Assembly: GCA_021738605.1 (NCBI GenBank)
Contig: JAIPBY010000100.1
Span: 1-8,434 of the forward strand
From: Chitinophagaceae bacterium
GTDB taxonomy: Bacteria; Bacteroidota; Bacteroidia; Chitinophagales; Chitinophagaceae
DNA: 8,434 nucleotides
Direction: 5' to 3'
Shown: positions 1 to 6,529 of the stretch, one piece after another
How the letters are laid out: every line of letters begins with the position of its first letter
How positions within the stretch are numbered: position 1 is the stretch's first letter
The notes under the pieces: generated by a model
Databases searched by the model: none
What the model was told of the DNA's origin: nothing
The model's input: only the letters and a program-made list of their open reading frames with translations
Made by a program: the position numbers and the translations under genes

Positions 1-677
1 TCAACAAAGGACTTTGGGGAACCAGTGTGGGAGGCAAAGAAACCCTTTCATCCAAAGGCATGCTCCCTGAATCTGCCTGGCCAACACAGGTAACCAAACA
101 TGATCCTGAAGAGGCTGTGCTTGGTTTTGAAAAAGGTGAGCTCATTTCAGTGAATGACAAACCATTCGAACATCCCTCCGAGGCCATTCAATACCTTCAA
201 TCCATTGCGGGATCATACGGCATTGGCCGTGACATCCATGTTGGCGATACCATCATTGGCATCAAGGGAAGGGTTGGCTTTGAAGCCGCTGCACCCATGG
301 TAATCCTCAAAGCCCACCATGCATTGGAAAAACATGTCCTCACCAAATGGCAGTTGCAATGGAAGGATACCCTTTCACAGTTCTATGGCAACTGGTTGCA
401 TGAGGGACAGATCATGGATCCGGTGATGCGCGATATTGAGGCATACCTTGAACATTCCCAAGAAAATGTAACAGGAAAAGTATTTGTTCAGTTGATGCCA
501 TACCGGTTCCAGGTGATTGGCATCGAATCTTCCTATGACCTGATGAACAGCAAGTTTGGCAAGTATGGCGAAATGAATGCAGGCTTCACGGGAAATGATG
601 TAAGGGGCTTCAGCAAGATTTTTGGAAACCAGACCATCATCTGGAACGCTGTGCAGCAAGAGAATAAAAAAGATTAA
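1..677 (+). CDS. argG: Argininosuccinate synthase, C-terminal part (5' end outside window)
   Basis: Joins citrulline and aspartate, using ATP, to give argininosuccinate in the cytoplasm; this is the penultimate arginine step. The reading frame is open from base 3 and gives 224 residues to a TAA stop. It starts inside the family signature NKGLWGTSVGGKETL, so roughly the first 40-45% of a protein of about 400 residues lies left of the window. Further family segments are YGIGRDIHVGDTIIGIKGR, the following GFEAAAP, the segment around HEGQIMDPVMRDIEA, and NSKFGKYGEMN near the end. The frame has no internal start that would make sense as a true N-terminus; the GTG at 27 is an internal valine. The stop is 10 bases before argC, consistent with cotranscription. 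The call rests on motif recognition and on the arg gene context, which agree. Confidence 0.96.
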   Translation, partial: NKGLWGTSVGGKETLSSKGMLPESAWPTQVTKHDPEEAVLGFEKGELISVNDKPFEHPSEAIQYLQSIAGSYGIGRDIHVGDTIIGIKGRVGFEAAAPMVILKAHHALEKHVLTKWQLQWKDTLSQFYGNWLHEGQIMDPVMRDIEAYLEHSQENVTGKVFVQLMPYRFQVIGIESSYDLMNSKFGKYGEMNAGFTGNDVRGFSKIFGNQTIIWNAVQQENKKD

Positions 678-687
678 ATTCAATCCC

Positions 688-1671
688 ATGGACAACAAGA
701 TCAGGATCGGCATCATCGGCGGGGCAGGCTATACGGGCGGTGAATTGATTCGACTGCTTCTTGTCCATCCCCACGCTACGATTGCCTTTGTACACAGCAA
801 GAGCAATGCAGGCAATCCCTTGCACCATGTGCACCAGGACCTCATTGGATCAACCGATTTGCTTTTTTCCGGAGACATCATCAGCAACATCGATGTGCTC
901 TTCCTATGCCTTGGCCATGGCGAATCCACTAAGTTTCTGAAGGAAAATGATATTGAAGCATCAATAAAGGTCATCGATTTGGCCAATGATTTCAGGCTCA
1001 ACAAGGATGCCCAACAAGGAGACAGAACCTTTGTGTATGGTTTGCCAGAAATCAACCAAGCCAAAATAGCCACTGCAAAAAATATTGCCAACCCAGGTTG
1101 TTTTGCAACCGCCATTCAATTGGGATTGTTGCCCCTGGCAAAAGCAGGATTGCTGGGTGAAGTATATACAACTGGCATCACAGGCTCTACAGGTGCCGGG
1201 CAATCATTGAGTGCCACCAGCCATTTTAGCTGGAGGGCCAACAATATTCAGGCCTACAAAACATTGACGCACCAGCATGTTGCGGAAATCCATCAGTCCT
1301 TGCATCAGCTGCAAAACGATGATCAGCCTGCAGTGCATTTTGTGCCCTGGAGAGGTGATTTCACAAGGGGCATCTTTGTTTCTTCAACCATCAGTACCGA
1401 TTTGTCCCTCGAATCCATCCAGACGCTGTACAAGGAGTTCTATCAAGGCCATCCTTTTGCCATCATGGCAGATAAGCCGGTTGCCTTGAAACAGGTGGTG
1501 AACACCAACAAGTGCGTAATCTTTATTGAGCAGGAAGGCAACAAGATCGTTGTGCACAGTGCCATTGATAACCTGCTCAAAGGCGCCAGTGGACAGGCCG
1601 TACAGAACATGAACATCCTGTTTGGACTGGATCAAACAAGCGGACTGAACCTAAAGGCAGCAGCCTTTTAA
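688..1671 (+). CDS. argC: N-acetyl-gamma-glutamyl-phosphate reductase (possibly N-succinyl substrate)
   Basis: Reduces N-acyl-glutamyl-5-phosphate with NADPH to N-acyl-glutamate semialdehyde, the third step of the N-acyl branch. The protein has 327 residues, close to other short ArgC enzymes. The N-terminal Rossmann motif is IGIIGGAGYTGGEL (GGAGYTG at 11-17). The catalytic cysteine is Cys138 in NPGCFATA, and the histidine-containing segment HQHVAEI (His195, His197) corresponds to the HxHxPE region of the family, with Ala where Pro is common. WRGDFTRGIF lies in the dimerisation/substrate domain. I chose the ATG at 688 because MDNKIRIGIIGGAG places the nucleotide-binding glycines at the usual distance from the N-terminus; an in-frame upstream start at 622 would overlap argG and add non-homologous residues. 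It lies 10 bases after argG and 9 before proC. Its true acyl group would follow the transcarbamylase specificity. Confidence 0.96.
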   Translation: MDNKIRIGIIGGAGYTGGELIRLLLVHPHATIAFVHSKSNAGNPLHHVHQDLIGSTDLLFSGDIISNIDVLFLCLGHGESTKFLKENDIEASIKVIDLANDFRLNKDAQQGDRTFVYGLPEINQAKIATAKNIANPGCFATAIQLGLLPLAKAGLLGEVYTTGITGSTGAGQSLSATSHFSWRANNIQAYKTLTHQHVAEIHQSLHQLQNDDQPAVHFVPWRGDFTRGIFVSSTISTDLSLESIQTLYKEFYQGHPFAIMADKPVALKQVVNTNKCVIFIEQEGNKIVVHSAIDNLLKGASGQAVQNMNILFGLDQTSGLNLKAAAF

Positions 1672-1680
1672 AACAACAAT

Positions 1681-2484
1681 ATGAAAGCAACCATACTCGG
1701 AGCAGGCAATATAGGGATGGCACTTGCAGAAGGGCTGGCAGAAAGTGGCGCCTGCAAAAAGCAAGACATCACCCTTACCAAACGAAATGCCAAGGCCCTT
1801 GCTGAATTGCAAAAAAAAGGGTTCAAGACCAGCCTCTCCAATACTGAGGCTATGCATGGCGCAGATACCATTTTTATTTGCGTATTGCCCCAACAACTGA
1901 ATGAATTGCTGGAAGAAATCAGACCGGTCGTAAACATAAAAAAGCAATTGATTGTGTCGGTGGTTACCGGAGCGCATACCAGCGTTTTCAAAACGATTTT
2001 GGGTGATCAGACAAGGATCATCAGGGCCATGCCCAATACTGCCATGAAAGTGAGGGAAAGCATGACCTGTCTATCCTCCTCGAATGCAACACAAAAAGAC
2101 ATCAACATGGTGCAGGCATTGTTCAACACCATGGGTCAAAGCATCATCATCGAAGAAAACATGATGAGTGCCGCCACTGCACTCTGTGCATGTGGCATCG
2201 CTTTCTTTTTGCGCACGATCAGGGCGGCTTCTCAAGGAGGTGTTGAAATTGGCTTTCACGCTGGAGATGCATTGAAAATTGCCGCTCAAACAGCGCTGGG
2301 CGCAGCCAAGTTGTTGACAGAAAACAAAAGCCATCCGGAGCAAGAGATAGACAAGGTCACTTCTCCCAAAGGATGCACCATTGCAGGGCTCAATGAAATG
2401 GAATACCAAGGGCTGAGCTCCGCCATGATCAAGGGAATCAAATTGTCCGCAGACATCGCAAACAATCTTTATAAGGCATCATGA
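1681..2484 (+). CDS. proC: Pyrroline-5-carboxylate reductase
   Basis: Reduces pyrroline-5-carboxylate to proline with NAD(P)H. The protein has 267 residues, the normal family length. The N-terminal Rossmann motif ILGAGNIGMALAEGL has GAGNIG at 7-12; RAMPNT is at 115-120, a family hallmark. The C-terminal helical dimer domain has TALCACGIAF (166-175) where most enzymes read close to TALSGSGPAY, and VTSPKGCTIAG (226-236) where most read VTSPGGTTIxG. The core is therefore typical, but two substrate-side loops are altered; the same changes may be shared by a Bacteroidota subgroup. It is the only proline gene in the window and overlaps argD by four bases (ATGA), so its expression is tied to arginine genes. 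The shared chemistry is glutamate semialdehyde versus its N-acylated form. The call as a ProC family member is firm; the exact substrate is inferred. Confidence 0.92.
   Translation: MKATILGAGNIGMALAEGLAESGACKKQDITLTKRNAKALAELQKKGFKTSLSNTEAMHGADTIFICVLPQQLNELLEEIRPVVNIKKQLIVSVVTGAHTSVFKTILGDQTRIIRAMPNTAMKVRESMTCLSSSNATQKDINMVQALFNTMGQSIIIEENMMSAATALCACGIAFFLRTIRAASQGGVEIGFHAGDALKIAAQTALGAAKLLTENKSHPEQEIDKVTSPKGCTIAGLNEMEYQGLSSAMIKGIKLSADIANNLYKAS
2481..2484 (+). promoter_or_regulatory. ATGA stop/start overlap, proC-argD
   Basis: The argD ATG shares bases with the proC TGA stop. This geometry usually means translational coupling by re-initiation. An AAGG lies 5-8 bases before the ATG (2473-2476), the only weakly Shine-Dalgarno-like sequence before any start in the operon; it may be chance. 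Confidence 0.85.
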
Positions 2485-3623
2485 AAACTTTTGACGTTTA
2501 TCCCATCAACGATATCACCATCACCCATGCCAAAGGCACCAGGGTTTGGGACAAGAACAATATTGAGTACATGGACCTCTACGGAGGGCATGCTGTCATC
2601 AGCATTGGACATACCCATCCCCATTGGGTCAAACGCATTGAGGACCAACTCCACCAGATTGCCTTCTATTCCAACTCCATCAAAATTCCTTTGCAGGATG
2701 AGCTAGCGGCCAAACTTGGTGAGGTCTCAGGGAAAAAAGACTTTGACCTGTTTCTTTGCAACTCAGGAGCAGAAGCCAATGAAAATGCCCTCAAGCTGGC
2801 CTCTTTTCATACTGGAAGAAAAAAAATCGTGGCATTCACCAAAGCATTCCATGGCAGAACCTCTTTGGCAGTAGCGGCTACAGACAACCCCAATATTGTT
2901 GCCCCCGTCAATGAAACCGACAACATCAGCTTCCTCCCTTTCAACGATATTGATGCGCTGGAAGCACACTTCAAACAGGAAGGCAATGAGATTGCTGCCG
3001 TCATTGTAGAAGGAATACAGGGCGTAGGAGGCATCAATGTGGCCAGCAATACTTTTCTACAAGCCATCAGAAAACAATGTGACGACTTTGGCGCCGTTTA
3101 TATTGCAGACAGCGTACAGTGTGGCTATGGAAGATCTGGGAAATTTTTCAGCCATGATTTTGCTGGGGTTGATGCAGACATCTACTCCATGGCCAAAGGA
3201 ATGGGCAATGGATTTCCCATCGGCGGCATCATCATCGCTCCAAAGATCAAAGCAAAACATTTCATGTTGGGCACTACGTTTGGAGGCAACCACCTGGCCT
3301 GCGCTGCAGCATTGGCTGTGCTGGAGGTGATTGAACAGGAATCATTGATGCAGAACGCTGAAAAAATCGGGAACTACCTTCAAGCGGAACTGAAAGCCAT
3401 TCCCGAGATCACCGGTGTCAGGGGATATGGCCTGATGATTGGATTTGATGTGCCAGACTCGCACAAAAACCTGAAAAAAGATTTGCTCTTCAAACACAAG
3501 ATATTTACCGGAGAAGCAAAACCCAATGTGATCAGGTTGCTTCCCTCCCTGGCCCTGACCATGGAGGATGCCACAACTTTTATCAATGCTTTGAAAACAG
3601 CGATTGCGGAATACCAACAATAA
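2481..3623 (+). CDS. argD: N-acyl-ornithine aminotransferase (class III, PLP-dependent)
   Basis: Transfers an amino group from glutamate to N-acyl-glutamate semialdehyde, giving N-acyl-ornithine. The protein has 380 residues, the usual ArgD length. The PLP lysine is Lys239 in SMAKGMGNGFPIGG, and the PLP-nitrogen aspartate is Asp210 in IADSVQCGYGRSGK, 29 residues earlier as in ornithine aminotransferase. NSGAEANENALKLA and FHGRT are the phosphate-binding and cofactor-ring regions; Arg352 in VIRLLPSL is the substrate carboxylate arginine. Two usually conserved glutamates are missing: the motif normally VEPxQGE reads VEGIQGV (Val182), and DEVQ reads DSVQ (Ser211). The ATG is embedded in the proC stop (ATGA). 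A general class III aminotransferase is the alternative, but length, motifs and operon all favour ArgD. Whether it prefers acetyl or succinyl substrate cannot be read directly. Confidence 0.93.
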   Translation: MKTFDVYPINDITITHAKGTRVWDKNNIEYMDLYGGHAVISIGHTHPHWVKRIEDQLHQIAFYSNSIKIPLQDELAAKLGEVSGKKDFDLFLCNSGAEANENALKLASFHTGRKKIVAFTKAFHGRTSLAVAATDNPNIVAPVNETDNISFLPFNDIDALEAHFKQEGNEIAAVIVEGIQGVGGINVASNTFLQAIRKQCDDFGAVYIADSVQCGYGRSGKFFSHDFAGVDADIYSMAKGMGNGFPIGGIIIAPKIKAKHFMLGTTFGGNHLACAAALAVLEVIEQESLMQNAEKIGNYLQAELKAIPEITGVRGYGLMIGFDVPDSHKNLKKDLLFKHKIFTGEAKPNVIRLLPSLALTMEDATTFINALKTAIAEYQQ

Positions 3624-3630
3624 AGCCATC

Positions 3631-4611
3631 ATGAAACAATTCATCTCAGCACATGACGTCCAAAACATTCCGGCACTGATCAGGAAAGCCCTTGATTACA
3701 AAGCCGATCCATGGAAAGACGAAACGCTGGGCAAGCACAAAAGAATTGGATGCCTTTTTCTGAACCCAAGCATGCGCACAAGGTTGAGCACACAGGTTGC
3801 TGCACAACAACTGGGCATGGAAACGGTGATTTTCAATGTTGGCAATGAAGGCTGGTCGCTGGAATTTGAAGAGGGTGCCATCATGAACGGTACAACGGTA
3901 GAACATGTGAAAGACGCAGCTCCCATCATGGGCAACTATTTCGACATCCTTGCCATCAGGACCTTTCCCGGGCTCAAGGACCGCGAAGCGGATTATGGAG
4001 AGCATATCATCAAACAATTCATCAAGTACGCAGGAATCCCTGTCCTGAGCCTTGAGAGCGCTACCCTGCACCCTTTGCAAAGCCTAACAGACCTGGTCAC
4101 CATCACTGAATCCTGGAATGCAACAAACAATGCTTTGGCAGAAACCATGGTTCAGCTGCCAAAACCCAAGGTAGTGCTCACCTGGGCACCGCATGTAAAA
4201 GCGCTTCCACAGTGCGTTGCCAACAGCTTCGCACAATGGGTGAATGCCTGGGGAGAAGCAGACTTTGTGATCACCCATCCCAAAGGATATGAGCTGGCTG
4301 AGGAATTTACCCAAGGCGCAACGATAGAATACGACCAGGAGAAAGCATTGAAAGATGCTGACTTTGTATATGTGAAAAACTGGAGTGCTTACAATGACTA
4401 CGGCAGTTTGCCACCCCTTGAGGGAGATTGGATGTTAACCAACGAAAAAATCGGGCAAACATGCGCTGCAAAAGTGATGCATTGTCTGCCTGTAAGAAGA
4501 AACATAGAACTGTCTGACGAAATACTGGATGGGCCAAACAGCATCATCACACAGGAAGCGTCCAACCGGGTATGGGCCGCTCAGGCGGTGATATCATCAC
4601 TACTTCAATGA
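3631..4611 (+). CDS. argF': N-acylornithine transcarbamylase, predicted N-succinylornithine type
   Basis: Transfers a carbamoyl group from carbamoyl phosphate to N-acylated ornithine, giving N-acylcitrulline. The protein has 326 residues. The carbamoyl-phosphate loop is NPSMRTRLSTQ (45-55, SMRTR at 47-51), HPLQ is at 147-150, and HCLPVRRN starts at His284. These forms (SMRTR rather than STRTR; VRRN in the C-terminal motif) match the acetyl/succinyl-ornithine family and not ordinary ornithine transcarbamylase. By ungapped recall alignment, residue 90 (in GAIMNGTTVEH) matches Pro90 of Bacteroides fragilis N-succinylornithine transcarbamylase and Glu92 of Xanthomonas campestris N-acetylornithine transcarbamylase; here it is Val. 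Replacing that Glu by Val, Pro, Ser or Ala is published to switch specificity to succinyl. The ATG at 3631 aligns with the B. fragilis start; an earlier TTG at 3604 would run into argD. The gene is 7 bases after argD and overlaps argB by ATGA. Confidence 0.93.
   Translation: MKQFISAHDVQNIPALIRKALDYKADPWKDETLGKHKRIGCLFLNPSMRTRLSTQVAAQQLGMETVIFNVGNEGWSLEFEEGAIMNGTTVEHVKDAAPIMGNYFDILAIRTFPGLKDREADYGEHIIKQFIKYAGIPVLSLESATLHPLQSLTDLVTITESWNATNNALAETMVQLPKPKVVLTWAPHVKALPQCVANSFAQWVNAWGEADFVITHPKGYELAEEFTQGATIEYDQEKALKDADFVYVKNWSAYNDYGSLPPLEGDWMLTNEKIGQTCAAKVMHCLPVRRNIELSDEILDGPNSIITQEASNRVWAAQAVISSLLQ
4608..4611 (+). promoter_or_regulatory. ATGA stop/start overlap, argF'-argB
   Basis: The argB ATG shares bases with the TGA stop of the transcarbamylase gene, suggesting translational coupling. 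No purine-rich ribosome-binding sequence precedes the ATG. The overlap also fixes the argB start, because the start leaves just enough residues before the Lys10 motif. Confidence 0.85.
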
Positions 4612-5393
4612 ACGAAAACAAATTATATATCATCAAAGTCGGCGGTAACATCATAGACGATGCTGCCAAGCTCAGTACTTTTCTTTCCTCCTTCTCAACA
4701 CTGAAAGGCAAAAAAATCCTTGTGCATGGCGGAGGCAAACTGGCCACTAAACTGGCGGCAGATCTTTCCATCCCCCAGCAAATGGTTGATGGCAGAAGGA
4801 TCACCGATGCTGAAACACTGAAAGTGGTCACGATGGTCTATGCTGGACTGATCAACAAACAGGTTGTTGCATCGCTCAATGCCCTGGATGCCCCATCCAT
4901 CGGGCTCTCTGGTGCTGATGGCAACTGCATTACTGCTCACAAGCGGGTGCATCCAACGATTGATTTTGGATTTGTAGGAGATGTGGATAGCGTGAACACC
5001 AAGCTGATCCTTTTGCTCCTGGACATGGACCTTAACATCATCATTGCCCCCATCACACAAGACAAAACCGGTCAACTGCTGAACACCAATGCCGATACCA
5101 TCGCACAAGAAATCGCCAAGGCAATGGCCCAACATATTCCTGTCACACTTGTTTATTCATTTGAAAAGAAAGGTGTGCTGCAGGATGTCAATGATGAAAA
5201 CAGTGCCATACCCATGATCAACAGTGCCTTGTTTGACCAGTTGAAAAAAGACAAGGCTATCTTTGCAGGGATGATCCCCAAACTCGACAATGCCTTTGCT
5301 GCACTGCAAGCTGGCGTAGAGAAGGTGATCATTGGAGATGCCACCGAACTCAGTGCATTGATAGAAGGAAAAACAGGGACCGCCATCTGCTGA
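4608..5393 (+). CDS. argB: N-acylglutamate kinase (acetylglutamate kinase family)
   Basis: Phosphorylates the gamma-carboxylate of N-acylglutamate with ATP, the second step of the pathway and the usual control point. The protein has 261 residues, similar to the 258-residue E. coli enzyme. Amino acid kinase motifs appear in order: IIKVGGN (Lys10), VHGGGK (40-44), DGRRITD (Arg64 in the substrate loop), GFVGDV (121-126), NTNADTIAQEIA (Asp163) and AGMIPKLDNAFAAL (Lys225). The nucleotide loop reads SFEKKGVLQD in place of the common LTDxxGVL, a form I associate with Bacteroidota. The start at 4608 overlaps the transcarbamylase stop; an in-frame GTG-type start further left would lie inside the upstream gene. 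Only nine residues precede Lys10, so the N-terminal helix that builds the arginine-inhibited hexamer in other species is absent. The acyl group used is not visible from sequence. Confidence 0.95.
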   Translation: MNENKLYIIKVGGNIIDDAAKLSTFLSSFSTLKGKKILVHGGGKLATKLAADLSIPQQMVDGRRITDAETLKVVTMVYAGLINKQVVASLNALDAPSIGLSGADGNCITAHKRVHPTIDFGFVGDVDSVNTKLILLLLDMDLNIIIAPITQDKTGQLLNTNADTIAQEIAKAMAQHIPVTLVYSFEKKGVLQDVNDENSAIPMINSALFDQLKKDKAIFAGMIPKLDNAFAALQAGVEKVIIGDATELSALIEGKTGTAIC

Positions 5394-5407
5394 TAAAAAA
5401 TACCAAC

Positions 5408-6508
5408 ATGTCAAGCATACATACCATCACAGAAAGCGCAATTAATCTTCTCAAGAAAATGATTGCCACTCCCTCATTGAGCAGGGAGGAAAAAGAGGTA
5501 GCAGATCTTATCGAACAATACCTCCAGGAAAATGGCATAACCACAGGCAGGCTGATCAACAATGTTTACGCATTGAATAAATACTTTGATCCTGCCAAAA
5601 AAAGCATCCTGCTGAACTCCCACCATGATACAGTAAAGCCCGCAAAAGGATATACAACGGATCCTTTTACCCCAACAGAAATAGAAGGACGCCTGATTGG
5701 CCTGGGCAGCAATGATGCCGGAGGCCCCTTGGTTTCCCTGATCGCAACATTCATTCATTTTTTCAATAGAGAAACCCTTCCTTTCAATATCATCCTGGCA
5801 GCAACTGCTGAAGAAGAAATCTCTGGCACCAACGGGGTAGAGCTGCTGCTCAATAATGAGCAGTTTTTAGACATGCTTCAAGGCAGCACCTTCATGGGTG
5901 CACTGGTGGGAGAACCCACCAAAATGCAGATGGCAGTGGCTGAACGCGGACTGCTTGTATTGGATGGAACCGTTCATGGCAGGGCCGGCCATGCAGCCAG
6001 GGAAGAGGGCATCAATGCCATCTACCTTGCCATGCAAGATATTCAAGCCATTGCACACATGGATTTTGAAAAAACATCTGAGCTGCTTGGAAAAACAACT
6101 GCAAAAGTAACGGTCATTGAAACCGACAACAAGGCACATAATGTGGTGCCCGCTACCTGCCGGTTCGTTATTGATGTGAGGGTGAATGAACAATATGGTT
6201 TTGATGAGGTGCTTGATCGCTTGAAAGCCAACCTGAAAGCCGAGCTCGTTCCCAGAAGTTTCAGGTTAAGGTCCAGCATGATTGCCATGGATCACCCTAT
6301 AGTGAAGGCAGGCAAACAGCTTGGCCTCTCCCATTATGGGTCTCCCACCACCAGCGACAAGGCATTGATGACCTTTCCTGCCCTTAAAATAGGCCCCGGT
6401 GATTCTGCAAGAAGTCATACCGCGGATGAGTATATTTACATTTCAGAGATAGAAAACGGCATCATTGGTTATATACAATTGCTTGAAACAACCATTTCCG
6501 TTTACTGA
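5408..6508 (+). CDS. argE: M20-family deacylase, probable N-acylcitrulline (N-succinylcitrulline) deacylase
   Basis: Zinc-dependent peptidase-family M20 amidohydrolase, 366 residues. Metal and catalytic residues are in place: His72-x-Asp74 in SHHDTV, bridging Asp103 in GSNDAGG, the Glu pair 136-137 in TAEEEISG, Glu169 in VGEPT, and His337 in SHTADEYI. The lid/dimerisation domain carries HGRAGHAA (190-197). The family includes ArgE (N-acetylornithine) and DapE (N-succinyl-diaminopimelate). Because the neighbouring transcarbamylase acts on acylated ornithine, the deacylase of this operon should act on acylated citrulline, and if intermediates are succinylated it should remove succinate. The substrate is therefore inferred from pathway position, not from residues. 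It starts 14 bases after argB at an ATG that places the first metal motif at the usual distance, and ends 21 bases before argH. A DapE or general M20 dipeptidase role is the less likely alternative. Confidence 0.87.
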   Translation: MSSIHTITESAINLLKKMIATPSLSREEKEVADLIEQYLQENGITTGRLINNVYALNKYFDPAKKSILLNSHHDTVKPAKGYTTDPFTPTEIEGRLIGLGSNDAGGPLVSLIATFIHFFNRETLPFNIILAATAEEEISGTNGVELLLNNEQFLDMLQGSTFMGALVGEPTKMQMAVAERGLLVLDGTVHGRAGHAAREEGINAIYLAMQDIQAIAHMDFEKTSELLGKTTAKVTVIETDNKAHNVVPATCRFVIDVRVNEQYGFDEVLDRLKANLKAELVPRSFRLRSSMIAMDHPIVKAGKQLGLSHYGSPTTSDKALMTFPALKIGPGDSARSHTADEYIYISEIENGIIGYIQLLETTISVY

Positions 6509-6529
6509 TCATATCCCCAATACATTACC

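Noticed and set aside
622..687. Upstream in-frame extension of argC into argG
   Set aside because: It would add 22 residues encoded over the argG end; the ATG at 688 puts the Rossmann motif at the correct distance.
3604..3630. TTG start for the transcarbamylase inside argD
   Set aside because: The ATG at 3631 aligns with the B. fragilis enzyme start and leaves a normal 7-base gap.
3646..4080. Antisense open frame of 144 codons opposite the transcarbamylase gene
   Set aside because: Fully inside a well-supported gene on the other strand, with no family resemblance.
4572..4607. Upstream non-ATG start for argB inside the transcarbamylase gene
   Set aside because: It adds twelve residues with no kinase homology; the overlapping ATG at 4608 is the better start.
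4695..5135. Antisense open frame of 146 codons opposite argB
   Set aside because: Shadow of a conserved gene; no recognisable domain and no independent promoter or ribosome-binding context.
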